Positions 41,531-50,346 of a stretch of DNA of 64,000 bases are shown here, piece after piece (positions within the stretch are counted from its first letter, which is position 1; each line of letters begins with the position of its first letter). The translations under genes and the position numbers were made by a program. The DNA is from Bradyrhizobium sp. 21. GTDB lineage: Bacteria; Pseudomonadota; Alphaproteobacteria; Rhizobiales; Xanthobacteraceae. The stretch is from the NCBI RefSeq assembly GCF_023073335.1, contig NZ_JADPJG010000032.1:496001-560000 (forward strand), read 5' to 3'. The notes under the pieces were generated by a model. The model did not search any database. It was not told the DNA's origin and worked only from the letters and a program-made list of their open reading frames with translations.

Positions 41531-42760
41531 ATGAGAGGGTTTTTGGCCTGCGCCATGCTCGCTGCCATGACTGCGGCTGCCATGACTTCGGCCGCCATGA
41601 CCACAGTCGCGAATGCGCAAGTCTCCGACGACGCGGTGCGGATCGGCGTGCTGACGGATCTGTCGAGCTGGGGCCGCGACAACAGCGGGCCGGGCTCGGT
41701 CGAGGCCGCGAAGATGGCGGTGGAAGAATTCGGGCCCACCGTGCTCGGCAAGCCGATCGAGATCATCAGCGCCGACCACCAGATGAAGACCGACGTCGGC
41801 GTGCAGATCGTGCGCGGCTGGTTCGACAACGGCAAGGTCGACGCCGTCGTCGACATCCCCAATTCCGGCATCGCCATCGCCGTGCACAACATGGTGCGCG
41901 AGCGCAACAAGATCGCCTTGCTCTCCGGCCCCGGCGCGAGCTCGCTGACCGATGAGCTGTGCAGCCCGAACACCGTGCACTTCACCTACGACACCTACGC
42001 GCTGTCCAAGGTGACGGCCTCCGCCGTCATCAAGGAGGGCGGAAAATCCTGGTACTTCATCACCGCCGATTACGCCTTCGGCCAGCAGCTCGAGAAGGAC
42101 GCCACGCGCTTCATCAACGAGATGGGCGGCAAGGTTTTGGGCGGCGTGAAGCACCCGACCAATACGGCCGACTTCTCCTCCTTCGCGCTCCAGGCGCAGA
42201 GCTCGAAGGCCGACGTCGTCGCCTTCGCCAATGCCGGCCAGGATACCGACAACGCGATCAAGCAGTCGGGTGAGTTTGGCCTGGTGCAGGGCGGCCAGAA
42301 GCTCGTCGGCCTGTTGATGTTCGACACCGACGTGCACGCGGTCGGGCTCAAGGCCGCGCAGGGCACCTACATGACCACGGCGTCGTATTGGAACATGGAC
42401 GAGGCGACCCGCGCCTGGTCGAAGAAGTTCTACGAGCGCACCAAGGTGATGCCGACCATGATCCAGACCGGCGTCTACGGCTCGGTGCTGCATTACCTGA
42501 AGGGCATCAGGGCCGCCGGCACCGACGATCCTGCCAAGGTGATGGCCAAGATGCGCGAGCTGCCGATCGAGGATATGTTCGTCCATGGCGGCAAGCTGCG
42601 GGAGGACGGCCGCGTCATCCGCGACATGTATCTGGCGAAGGTGAAGTCGCCCGCACAGTCCAAGGAACCCTGGGATTATCTTGAGATCATCAAGACCGTG
42701 AAGGGCGAGGACGCCTTCCGCCCGGTCTCCGAGTCCAAATGTCCGCTGCTCAAGAAGTGA
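41531..42760 (+). CDS. branched-chain-amino-acid-type ABC substrate-binding protein
   Basis: A 409-aa periplasmic type I binding protein (LivJ-like). Sec signal MRGFLACAMLAAMTAAAMTS to about residue 30 (ANAQ). Mature part: VRIGVLTDLSSWGRDNSGPG, ADHQMKTDVGVQI, NSGIAIAVHNMV and FITADYAFGQQLEKDA are typical lobes. ATG 41531 is preferred over the ATG at 41525 because GAGG lies 8 bases before it. No permease or ATPase is adjacent, so it is an orphan receptor; it is followed after 7 bases by a flavoprotein gene. Confidence 0.92.
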   Translation: MRGFLACAMLAAMTAAAMTSAAMTTVANAQVSDDAVRIGVLTDLSSWGRDNSGPGSVEAAKMAVEEFGPTVLGKPIEIISADHQMKTDVGVQIVRGWFDNGKVDAVVDIPNSGIAIAVHNMVRERNKIALLSGPGASSLTDELCSPNTVHFTYDTYALSKVTASAVIKEGGKSWYFITADYAFGQQLEKDATRFINEMGGKVLGGVKHPTNTADFSSFALQAQSSKADVVAFANAGQDTDNAIKQSGEFGLVQGGQKLVGLLMFDTDVHAVGLKAAQGTYMTTASYWNMDEATRAWSKKFYERTKVMPTMIQTGVYGSVLHYLKGIRAAGTDDPAKVMAKMRELPIEDMFVHGGKLREDGRVIRDMYLAKVKSPAQSKEPWDYLEIIKTVKGEDAFRPVSESKCPLLKK

Positions 42761-42767
42761 GGCCCAC

Positions 42768-44501
42768 ATGACCGGCAACGCGCGCAACGCAATGGAGACC
42801 TACGAGTGCGATGTACTCGTGGCCGGATCGGGCGCCTCCGGCATGTCGGCCGCGATCACCGCACGCTATCGCGGGCTCGACGTGCTGATCGTGGAGAAGG
42901 AGCCGCGCTTCGGCGGCACCACCGCCCGCTCCGGCGGCTGGCTCTGGATTCCCGGCACCTCGCTGGCGAAGGCCTACGGCATCGCCGAGACGCCGGACCA
43001 GGCCCGCACTTACCTGCGGCACGAGGCCGGCAACAATTTTGACGCCGCGCGGGTCGATGCATTCCTGAGCGCGGGTCCGGAGGCGGTCGATTTCTTCACG
43101 TCAAAGACCGCGCTGCGCTTCGACATGCCGCTGGTGTTTCCCGACTATCATGCCGAAGCGCCCGGCGGTACCCAGGGTGGCCGCTCCATGGTCGCGCGCC
43201 CGTTCGACGGCCGCGAGCTCGGCGACCAGATCAAAATGCTCGGCGCGCCCCTGCCCGAGCTCACCGTGTTCGGCATGATGCTCGGATCGGGCAAGGACAT
43301 CGTCCATTTCATGCGTGCGACGAAGTCACTGACTTCGGCGGTCTACGTCGCCAAGCGCCTGTCGCGCCATCTGATGGACGTGCTGCGCTACGGCCGCGGC
43401 ATGACCTTGACCAACGGCAATGCGCTCGCCGGGCGCCTCGCAAAATCGGCGCAGGATCTGAAGATTCCGATGTGGCTGTCCTCGCCGGTGCGCGAGCTGA
43501 CGGTCGAAAACGGCGCCGTCACCGGCGCGATCGTCGCGCGCGAGGGCCGCGAGGTGCGTGTCCGTGCGCGCCAGGGCGTGGTGCTCGCCTGCGGCGGCTT
43601 TCCGCACGACGTGGAACGGCGCAAGAAGATGTTTCCGCACGCGCCCACCGGCAACGAGCATCATTCGCCGGGACCGACCGGCAACACCGGCGACGGCTTG
43701 CGCCTTGCTGAAGGCGCCGGCGGACACGTCGAGGAGCGGCTGCCGAATGCGGCCGCCTGGGTGCCGGTGTCGCTGACCACGCGCAAGGACGGGTCAAAGG
43801 GCGTGATGCCGCATTTCATCGACCGCGCCAAGCCCGGCGTGATCGCGGTGATGCGCGACGGCAAGCGTTTTGCCAATGAGGGCAATTCCTATCACGACTT
43901 CGTCCAGGCCATGGTCAAGGCGGCCAGACCCGGCGAGGAGATCGCGGCCTTCCTCGTCTGCGATCACGAGACGCTCCGGAAATACGGCCTCGGCTGCGTG
44001 CCGCCGTTCCCGATGCCGCTGGGTCATCACCTCGACACCGGCTATCTCATGCGCGGCGATACGCTGGAGGCGCTTGCGGCAAAGGCCGGCATCGATGCCA
44101 AGGCCTTTGCCGAGACCGTGGCGCAATTCAACGCCACTGCGCCGCAAGGCCACGATGCCGCCTTCGGCAAGGGCTCAAAGGCCTATAACCGCTACCAGGG
44201 CGACGCGCTGCACGGCCCCAACCCCTGCGTGGCGCCGTTGGAAAATGGTCCGTTCTACGCCATCAAGATGGTGATCGGGGATCTCGGCACCTATGCCGGT
44301 ATTGTCACCGACGAGAACGCACGGGCGCTCGACGCCGAAGGCCGGGTGATTCCCGGGCTCTACGCTGCCGGCAACGACATGGCGAGCATCATGGGCGGCA
44401 ATTATCCCGGTGCCGGCATCACGCTTGGGCCGGCACTGACCTTCGGCTACATTGCCGGCCGTCATCTCGCCGACCGCGCCGCCAAGCGCGACGCGGCGTA
44501 A
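42768..44501 (+). CDS. FAD-dependent oxidoreductase (fumarate reductase / 3-ketosteroid dehydrogenase-like)
   Basis: A 577-aa FAD_binding_2 flavoprotein. Dinucleotide fold VLVAGSGASGMSAAITARYRG with VEKEPRFGGTTARSGGWLWIPG, and the C-terminal FAD contact GLYAAGNDMASIMGGNYPGAG followed by ITLGPALTFGYIAGRHLA. The STARSGG-like block and the final motif are those of ketosteroid Delta1-dehydrogenase and related enone or fumarate reductases. Soluble, no signal peptide. It lies between the orphan binding protein and an IclR regulator, possibly one operon acting on the same imported compound. Confidence 0.92.
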   Translation: MTGNARNAMETYECDVLVAGSGASGMSAAITARYRGLDVLIVEKEPRFGGTTARSGGWLWIPGTSLAKAYGIAETPDQARTYLRHEAGNNFDAARVDAFLSAGPEAVDFFTSKTALRFDMPLVFPDYHAEAPGGTQGGRSMVARPFDGRELGDQIKMLGAPLPELTVFGMMLGSGKDIVHFMRATKSLTSAVYVAKRLSRHLMDVLRYGRGMTLTNGNALAGRLAKSAQDLKIPMWLSSPVRELTVENGAVTGAIVAREGREVRVRARQGVVLACGGFPHDVERRKKMFPHAPTGNEHHSPGPTGNTGDGLRLAEGAGGHVEERLPNAAAWVPVSLTTRKDGSKGVMPHFIDRAKPGVIAVMRDGKRFANEGNSYHDFVQAMVKAARPGEEIAAFLVCDHETLRKYGLGCVPPFPMPLGHHLDTGYLMRGDTLEALAAKAGIDAKAFAETVAQFNATAPQGHDAAFGKGSKAYNRYQGDALHGPNPCVAPLENGPFYAIKMVIGDLGTYAGIVTDENARALDAEGRVIPGLYAAGNDMASIMGGNYPGAGITLGPALTFGYIAGRHLADRAAKRDAA

Positions 44502-44520
44502 GCCACTCGCCAGGAGGCGC

Positions 44521-45315
44521 ATGAAGAGAGAGAGCCGCGGCATCCAGTCGATCGAGGTCGGCGGAGAATTGCTCCGCGCGCTCGCGCGATGCGGCGAGCC
44601 GATGATGCTGCGCGATCTCGCGCGCGAGGCCGGCATGGCGCCGGCCAAGGCGCATCCCTATCTCGCCAGCTTCTCGCGTATCGGGCTGATCGAGCAGGAT
44701 GAGACCACCGGCCGCTACGAGATCGGGGCGCTGGCGCTGGAGCTCGGCCTGATCAGCCTGCGCCGCCTCTCCGGCGTGCGCCTTGCAGGACCGAAGATCG
44801 CGGCGCTCGCAAGTCAGATCGGACATGCGGTCTCGCTGGCGGTCTGGGGCACGCACGGCCCGACCGTGGTGCAGCTCGAAGAGCCCGGCCAGCCCGTCCA
44901 CATCGTGATGCGCGCCGGCTCGGTGATGGCGCTGCTGGAGACGGCCACGGGCCGGGCCTTTGCGGCCTTCCTGCCGGAGAAGACCGTCAATGCCGCGCTC
45001 GAAAGCGGCCTCGACCGCCAAGGCGTCGGTTACAATCCGAAGCGCGCGGTGAAGGGCGCGAAGGTCGCCGACATGCTCGCCGAGGTCCGCAAGCACGGCC
45101 TCGCCCGCGCACTCGGCGATCCCCTGCCCGGCGTCAACGCCTTCTCCGCGCCCGTTTTCGACCATGCCGGCCATGTCGCACTGGTCATCACCGCGATGGG
45201 GCCGGAAGGCACTTTTGATGCCCGCTGGGACAGCCCGATCGCCCATGCGCTGCGCGAATGCGCGGGGGGTATCTCGAAGCGGCTTGGCCACGGCATGACG
45301 GTCGCGGCGGAGTGA
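44521..45315 (+). CDS. IclR family transcriptional regulator
   Basis: A 264-aa regulator. N-terminal winged helix (GIQSIEVGGELLRALARCGE, MMLRDLAREAGMAPAKAHPYL) and C-terminal effector domain (VAVWG-like ISLAVWGTHGPTVVQLEEP, TATGRAFAAFLP, FSAPVFDHAGHVALVITAMG). ATG 44521 has AGGAGG 6 bases upstream. It follows the flavoprotein by 19 bases and probably controls the binding-protein/flavoprotein group. Confidence 0.93.
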   Translation: MKRESRGIQSIEVGGELLRALARCGEPMMLRDLAREAGMAPAKAHPYLASFSRIGLIEQDETTGRYEIGALALELGLISLRRLSGVRLAGPKIAALASQIGHAVSLAVWGTHGPTVVQLEEPGQPVHIVMRAGSVMALLETATGRAFAAFLPEKTVNAALESGLDRQGVGYNPKRAVKGAKVADMLAEVRKHGLARALGDPLPGVNAFSAPVFDHAGHVALVITAMGPEGTFDARWDSPIAHALRECAGGISKRLGHGMTVAAE

Positions 45316-45342
45316 GGCTTCGCAGCCCAACATAAGCACCGC

Positions 45343-45443
45343 CGTCATGCCCGCGAAGGCGGGCATCCAGTACGCCGAGGCTTATCGGCTCTATCACTGC
45401 TCTCACGGAGTACTGGATCGCCCGGTCAAAGCCGGGCGATGAC
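45343..45443. repeat. intergenic inverted repeat between iclR-type gene and SDR gene
   Basis: CGTCATGCCCGCGAAGGCGG with GCATCCAGTACGCCG at the left and AGTACTGGATCGCCCGGTCA with GCCGGGCGATGAC at the right form a long imperfect stem. The same element recurs at 58720-58821. It fills the space between two converging genes. Confidence 0.8.
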
Positions 45444-45468
45444 ACCGAATTCGCGGCGACCGCGCCCC

Positions 45469-46248
45469 CTACTTCTCCTTCACCGGCACCGTATAGTTCA
45501 GGATCAGCCGGCCGCCATCCGGATAGATCGTCTGTCCGGTGATGTAGGACGCATCGTCGCTGGCGAGGAACGCCACGACGGAGGCGACCTCGCTCGGCTC
45601 GCCGCCGCGGCCGATCGGCGTACGCGACAGCACGCCCTTGCGCGCATCCTCGGACGTGTAGATCGCGGATGCCACCATGTCGGTCAGGATCGTGCCGGGT
45701 CCGACGGCCACCACACGAATGTTGTGCGGGGCAAGCGCGACCGCAGCGACCGAGGTGAGCTGCTTCATGCCGCCCTTGGAGATGGCGTAGGTCGCAAGCG
45801 TTGGGATCGCCAGCAGCGCGTTCACCGAGGACATGTTGATGATGACCCCGCCGCCGCCTTGCGTGATCATCTGCTTCGCCGCCGCCTGCACGCCGAAGAA
45901 TGCACCCTTCAGATTGATGGCGATGACATCGTCGAAATCCTGCTCGGATATCTCCAGAATGTCCTGGTTGCGGGCGACACCGGCATTGTTGACCATGATG
46001 TCGAGCCGACTGAATTCCTTGGCGGCGGTCGCGACGAGCTGATCCACCTCAGCGCGCTTGGCGACATTGCCGACGACGGCGCGCAAGGCGTCGGGACGCC
46101 CGAGCTCGGCGGCCGTTGCGGCCAGGCCATCGGCATCGACATCCGAAATGACGACCTTGACGCCGTCGTCCAGGAATCGTTTCGCGCAGGCCTTGCCGAT
46201 GCCGCGCGCCGCGCCGGTGATGACCGCGACCTTGCCGGATAGTTTCAT
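45469..46248 (-). CDS. SDR family NAD(P)-dependent oxidoreductase
   Basis: A 259-aa classical short-chain dehydrogenase. Cofactor motif TGAARGIG (11-18), NNAG (NNAGVARNQ), catalytic Ser in INMSSVNA, Y-x-x-x-K in TYAISKGG, and PDGGRL near the C-terminus. The Asp after the second strand (ISDVDADG) points to NAD(H). ATG 46248 has GGAGTGAG upstream. Last gene of the cluster that begins at 53088; probably interconverts an aldehyde/ketone and alcohol made by the ThDP enzyme upstream, which is inference. Confidence 0.94.
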   Translation of the reverse strand: MKLSGKVAVITGAARGIGKACAKRFLDDGVKVVISDVDADGLAATAAELGRPDALRAVVGNVAKRAEVDQLVATAAKEFSRLDIMVNNAGVARNQDILEISEQDFDDVIAINLKGAFFGVQAAAKQMITQGGGGVIINMSSVNALLAIPTLATYAISKGGMKQLTSVAAVALAPHNIRVVAVGPGTILTDMVASAIYTSEDARKGVLSRTPIGRGGEPSEVASVVAFLASDDASYITGQTIYPDGGRLILNYTVPVKEK

Positions 46249-46306
46249 GGTCTCACTCCAGAATAGCTGCTGGGGCAGCAGGCTGTTGCCGGATGAGAAC
46301 CCCGGA

Positions 46307-46903
46307 TCAGCCCGCCGCAAATCCGAGATGAGCACGGAACCGGTTCTTGATAAAGACGGCATCGCGCGACGGCAGCGAGCGCGGCGGATTTTCAGCCAGA
46401 ACCTTGATGACGAACAGGCGCGGCCCCTCGCCCGGCTCGGCAAGCTGCGCCGCGAGGCGTTCCACCTCGGCGATCGTCCGCAGCATTCCGGTTGCGATAA
46501 AGCCGCAAGCAGCCGCGATCGCGGTAAGATCGACGCCGCGCCCGGTGTGGCTTGCCTGCATTCCGGTCTCGCCAAAATGCTGGTTGTCGATCACGACGAT
46601 GTCGAGATTATGCGGGCGCGCGACGCCAATGGTGGCGATGCCGCCGAGGCCCATGAGCTGTTCGCCGTCGCCGGTCAAAGCCAGGACGCGTTTCCCCGGT
46701 TGAGCCTGTGCCAGCCCGAGCCCGATCAACGCGGCGCCGCCCATCGCGCCCCAGAGATAGAAATTGCCGTCGTGGTCACCCACCGAATGCAGATCGTAGG
46801 TGGGAGAGCCGAGGCCGGAGACGACGAGCGTGTCCTTACGGTTCTTCAGGAGCGCGGCAACAGCGGCGCGACGATCGAGTTGAGCTTGCATTGGCGTCAC
46901 CAT
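46307..46903 (-). CDS. ThDP-dependent decarboxylase beta subunit (ComE-like)
   Basis: A 198-aa C-terminal-half ThDP enzyme, similar in plan to the beta subunit of sulfopyruvate or phosphonopyruvate decarboxylase. ThDP motif GDGEQLMGLGGIATIG with IDNQHFGETG following (GDG-x25-N type), and FYLWGAMGGAALIGLGLAQA. Its ATG at 46903 overlaps the alpha-subunit stop by 7 bases; ATG 46891 is an alternative. Works as an alpha/beta pair decarboxylating a 2-oxo acid; the acid is not known. Confidence 0.88.
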   Translation of the reverse strand: MVTPMQAQLDRRAAVAALLKNRKDTLVVSGLGSPTYDLHSVGDHDGNFYLWGAMGGAALIGLGLAQAQPGKRVLALTGDGEQLMGLGGIATIGVARPHNLDIVVIDNQHFGETGMQASHTGRGVDLTAIAAACGFIATGMLRTIAEVERLAAQLAEPGEGPRLFVIKVLAENPPRSLPSRDAVFIKNRFRAHLGFAAG

Positions 46904-47457
46904 TTCTTCTTGCCGATCAGGCGCTGCCCGATCAGAACCGCGATCTGCTGATCGGATTCGTAGGCGAGCGCCGCGGCCGATTCGACCGTTTCGACCAGAT
47001 CGTCTGCCGTCTCCGCGCGCATCACCTTCAGGCCGATCGCTTCGAGCGAGGGCTGCGTGGCCCGGCTCATCGGCACCTGCCAGGGATTGAACTCCGCCCA
47101 TTCGCCGCGCATTGTCACCAGCATCAGCAGTGGGAACCGTCCGATCGCGGACAGCGACAGCATGTTGATGCAATTGCCGACCCCGCTCGACTGCATCAGA
47201 AGCACGCTGCGCTGGCCACCGAGCCAGGCGCCCGCGGCGATGGCGATGCCCTCTTCCTCGGTCGTCAACACGTTGGTGGTGACGTCGCGGTCCGCCGAGA
47301 GCAGGCGGATCAGCTGGCTGTGGCCGGCATCCGGCACATAAGACATCTGCCGCACGTCGGCTGCCTTGAGGATACGATAAAGCTCCGCGGGCCAATCGTC
47401 GCTGGTTCGCGCTTCGAGATCAGGTTGAGGGCTGTGCACCGCGTGTCTCCGTGACAT
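46897..47457 (-). CDS. ThDP-dependent decarboxylase alpha subunit (ComD-like)
   Basis: A 186-aa Pyr-domain subunit. Seen: VPDAGHSQLIRLL, the catalytic Glu region TTEEEGIAIAAGAWLGGQRS, and the strongly conserved LLMQSSGVGNCINMLSL typical of ComD (sulfopyruvate decarboxylase alpha). It binds the aminopyrimidine of ThDP and pairs with the beta subunit translated from the overlapping frame. A GTG ten codons after this ATG could also serve as start. The 145 bases upstream, after the GntR gene, contain a stem-loop. Confidence 0.88.
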   Translation of the reverse strand: MSRRHAVHSPQPDLEARTSDDWPAELYRILKAADVRQMSYVPDAGHSQLIRLLSADRDVTTNVLTTEEEGIAIAAGAWLGGQRSVLLMQSSGVGNCINMLSLSAIGRFPLLMLVTMRGEWAEFNPWQVPMSRATQPSLEAIGLKVMRAETADDLVETVESAAALAYESDQQIAVLIGQRLIGKKKW

Positions 47458-47565
47458 TCGACCGGCACCCTATCGATGCTCGTCGGCGAAAGCTCTGACC
47501 GTCTGGCACGATCAGATATCGAGGGATTGTATAGCTGCCTTTTCACGGCAGCGGCGGTGCCTCTG

Positions 47566-47596
47566 CTCCCTCGCCCGCTTGCGGGGAGAGGTGGAG
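47566..47596. repeat. stem-loop repeat between gntR-type gene and ComD-like gene
   Basis: CTCCCTCGCCCGC, a TTG loop and GCGGGGAGAGGTGGAG pair into a short hairpin. This motif (CTCGCCCGCTTGCGGGGAGAG) is a common rhizobial intergenic element. It lies just past the stop of the GntR gene and could attenuate transcription into the downstream ComDE-like genes. Confidence 0.6.
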
Positions 47597-47602
47597 AGAG
47601 CC

Positions 47603-48307
47603 TCAATTCGCCGCCGACCTCGCCGTCGCCGGCATGTAGATCTGCGCGTAGCCTTCCTTGATCGCGGAGGTGATGCGGTCGAGGCGGCGGTCGATGTGCT
47701 TCTCCAGCACCGACACGCAAGCCTCTTCATCGCGGGCCTTCAGGCCTTCGACCACGGCACGATGCTCGGCTTGCGTGTTGGAGCGGTTGATGCTGTCCAT
47801 GTCGATCCAGCGAACGAAACGAATCCGGGCGTTGACGTTGCGCAAGACGCGCAGCATCTCGGCATTGTTCGACAACGCCATCAGCCGCTCGTGGAAGGTC
47901 TCGTCGAGCTCGACGAGCTCCACCGAGGAACGCTCGCCGGGATCGGGGCCGGTGGCTTCGAGGAATTTCAGGAGCGCATCGATGTCCTCGTCCTTGCCGC
48001 GCTTGACGGCGAGGCGGACCGAGGCGACCTCGATCGACTTGCGCAGCTCGTAGAGATCGAAGATCTCGTGGGCGTCGAGCTCGCGGCAAAAGAAGCCCTT
48101 GCCCGGCGTGAAGCGCAGAAAGCCTTCCGTGTTGAGGCGGTTGAGCGCCTCGCGCAGCGGCGTGCGGCTGACGCCGAGACGTTTTGCCAGTTCTCCCTCG
48201 TTGAGCCGTTCGCCCGGCTTGAACTCATAGCTCACGGCCATCGCCTTGAGCTGTTCGTAGACGCGATCGACGATACTATCGGAGGGGAGTTCCAAGTGCT
48301 TGTTCAT
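47603..48307 (-). CDS. GntR family regulator, FCD (FadR) subfamily
   Basis: A 234-aa regulator. Winged helix about 12-75 (IVDRVYEQLKAMAVSYEFKP, GELAKRLGVSRTPLREALNRL) and an all-helical FCD domain about 85-215 with the metal-binding Asp/His pattern (DLYELRKSIE, DETFHERLMALS, EHRAVVEGLKARDEE, EKHIDRRLD). The ATG at 48307 gives the usual N-terminus; the longer frame is discarded. It lies inside the catabolic cluster and probably represses it in the absence of an acidic metabolite. Confidence 0.93.
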   Translation of the reverse strand: MNKHLELPSDSIVDRVYEQLKAMAVSYEFKPGERLNEGELAKRLGVSRTPLREALNRLNTEGFLRFTPGKGFFCRELDAHEIFDLYELRKSIEVASVRLAVKRGKDEDIDALLKFLEATGPDPGERSSVELVELDETFHERLMALSNNAEMLRVLRNVNARIRFVRWIDMDSINRSNTQAEHRAVVEGLKARDEEACVSVLEKHIDRRLDRITSAIKEGYAQIYMPATARSAAN

Positions 48308-48324
48308 AGGCAGCTTCTCGACCT

Positions 48325-49068
48325 CTAACCAAACCGGCGCGGCCGCAATCCGGCATGAAACCACGTAATCATGGAATAGATATCATAGACGGGCAATCCA
48401 ACCTCGGCCTGAAGCGCGGCCGCGTAAGGCGGCATGTTGGTGCATTCGAGCACGATGGCGCCGACGTCCGGATTCCTGGCAACGAGTTCCTTGCCCGCCT
48501 CCACCACGTCACGCTCGGCTTGCGCGATGTCCATGTCGTCCTTCTCGGCCTTGATCAGGACGCGGAAGAACTCCTTGCCGTGTTCCGTGCCGACCAGCGG
48601 CGTATCGAGCGGCACACCGGCGCCTTCGAGATGTCCCGGCGTCAGGGTCGAGCCCGACACCGTGACGAGACCGACGCGCTTGCCCGGCGGCAAGGTCGCC
48701 TGCACCCACGGCACCTGCATCAGCGACGAGGTCGCAACGGGAACGCCGACGGCGGCTGCGATCTCCTTCTGGAACAGCGAGAGGAAGCCGCAATTGGTGG
48801 TGATGGCTTCGGCCCCGAGCCGCACCAGATCCTTCGCCGCATCGATGAAATCAGGCAGCAGGCCGGCCGCGCCCTTCAGCACCACCTTCTCCGGCGACGC
48901 CCCGCTCACCACGCGATAGAGCACGGGAAACGGCCAGGTCGTGCCGTTGCCCATGTCGCCGGGAATGCGGGGAAAGCGCGCCTCCAGCATCAAAATGCCG
49001 AGCGGCGCGCCATAGATGGCCTTGCCGCCACGGGCGATGCGGGAAGATGAGTTGGCTGGAGTGGTCAT
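48325..49068 (-). CDS. aspartate/glutamate racemase family protein
   Basis: A 247-aa Asp/Glu/hydantoin racemase-superfamily protein. The two catalytic Cys positions are present: ITTNCGFLSLF (about residue 92) and VLECTNMPPYA (about residue 210). Family members include racemases, maleate isomerases and arylmalonate decarboxylases, so the reaction is open. It lies 17 bases upstream of the GntR gene and 9 bases downstream of a D-amino-acid-dehydrogenase-like gene, which fits racemisation followed by oxidation. Confidence 0.88.
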   Translation of the reverse strand: MTTPANSSSRIARGGKAIYGAPLGILMLEARFPRIPGDMGNGTTWPFPVLYRVVSGASPEKVVLKGAAGLLPDFIDAAKDLVRLGAEAITTNCGFLSLFQKEIAAAVGVPVATSSLMQVPWVQATLPPGKRVGLVTVSGSTLTPGHLEGAGVPLDTPLVGTEHGKEFFRVLIKAEKDDMDIAQAERDVVEAGKELVARNPDVGAIVLECTNMPPYAAALQAEVGLPVYDIYSMITWFHAGLRPRRFG

Positions 49069-49077
49069 GATGCGATC

Positions 49078-50343
49078 TCAGAGGAAGCGATTCGGTGCGA
49101 ACGGCGCGAGCGGGATCTCCGGCTCCTTGCCGCTCAGGAGCTGCGCGACGAGACGCCCCGTGCGGGCCGAGCCGACCAGGCCGACATGGCCGTGGCCGAA
49201 GGCGTAGACGATGTCGCGCGAAGCCCGCGCGTAGCCGATGCAGGGACGTCCGTCCGGCATGCTCGGCCGATGGCCGAACCAGGTCTTGATGCGCGAGGCC
49301 GGAATGTCCTTCGGCAGTTTCGGGAACATGCTGAGGAGATGATTTCGCAGGATCTCGGCGCGCCTCCAGTTCGGCGCGGCCTCAAGGCCGGCGATCTCGA
49401 CCGTGCCGGCGGCACGCAGGCCCTTGTCGGTCCAGTTCACCACCATCTTCGCATCCGACGCCATCATCGAGCTGCGGGGACCGGTTTCCGGATTCTCGAT
49501 CATGACGTGATAGCCGCGCTCGGTCTCGAGCGGCAGCGGATCGCCGATCGATGCAGTCAACCGCTTGGAATGCGCGCCGGCGGCGACCACCGCGGCATCG
49601 CAGGGAATCTCGCCGGTCTCGGTAAGCACGGCGAGGAGCTTGTTGCCGGAGAGCTTGAGGCCCGTCGCCTTCGCGCGCACGAGCTTGGCGCCGTTAGCGA
49701 CCGCATGATTGGCGAGTGCTGCGACATAAGCGCCGGGATCGCGGCAGCGACCGGCCTCCTCCACCACCACGCCAAACGTGTAGCGCGGATGCAGATCCGG
49801 CTCGCGCTGGCGCATCTCGTCCGCGTTCAGCTCCAGCCATTCGACACCGACGCGCTTGCGCAGGCGCCAGCCGAGATCGTTGTCGAAATTGCCGCGCGAC
49901 GGGAAGACATGCATCACGCCGTTGCGTTCGACCAATTCAGGGACGCCCGCCTCCTCCGCGAGCTTCCTGTGCAGCAGCGGCGCGTCCTTCAGGAGGTCGC
50001 GCAGCGCGAAGGCCGTCTTCTCGACCCGCGCCTCGGTCCAGCCCGAGAGCAGATACTTGATCAGCCAGGGCAAGGCCTTCGGCAGATAAGACCAGCGGAT
50101 CGCGAGCGGCCCGAGCGGGTCCAGGAGATAGCCCGGCACCTTCTTCCAGACGCCGGGCTCGGCCGGCGGGATCACCGAATGCGACGACAGCCAGCCGGCA
50201 TTGCCGTAGCTCGCCGCCTGTTCGCCACCGGGCTCGCCAGCGTCGATCAGCGTGACACGATGGCCCTCGCGCAGCGCCTCGATGGCGCTGATCACGCCAA
50301 CCGCGCCGGCACCGATGATGGCGACGTGGCGGCGCTGCGACAT
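49078..50343 (-). CDS. FAD-dependent D-amino acid dehydrogenase-like protein
   Basis: A 421-aa DadA-type flavoprotein of the DAO family. Rossmann motif VAIIGAGAVGVISAIEALREGH (about 8-29), YGNAGWLS, and the C-terminal FAD contact YAFGHGHVGLVGSARTGRLVA. Members oxidise D-amino acids to 2-oxo acids and pass electrons to the respiratory chain; some act on other amines. It starts 3 bases after the ThDP enzyme gene, so it is in one transcript with it. The neighbouring ThDP decarboxylases could use its product. Confidence 0.92.
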   Translation of the reverse strand: MSQRRHVAIIGAGAVGVISAIEALREGHRVTLIDAGEPGGEQAASYGNAGWLSSHSVIPPAEPGVWKKVPGYLLDPLGPLAIRWSYLPKALPWLIKYLLSGWTEARVEKTAFALRDLLKDAPLLHRKLAEEAGVPELVERNGVMHVFPSRGNFDNDLGWRLRKRVGVEWLELNADEMRQREPDLHPRYTFGVVVEEAGRCRDPGAYVAALANHAVANGAKLVRAKATGLKLSGNKLLAVLTETGEIPCDAAVVAAGAHSKRLTASIGDPLPLETERGYHVMIENPETGPRSSMMASDAKMVVNWTDKGLRAAGTVEIAGLEAAPNWRRAEILRNHLLSMFPKLPKDIPASRIKTWFGHRPSMPDGRPCIGYARASRDIVYAFGHGHVGLVGSARTGRLVAQLLSGKEPEIPLAPFAPNRFL

Positions 50344-50346
50344 CGC

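Noticed and set aside
48343-48364. N-terminal extension of the GntR gene to 48364
   Set aside because: The added residues overlap the racemase gene end and are not part of the family; the ATG at 48307 gives the normal start.
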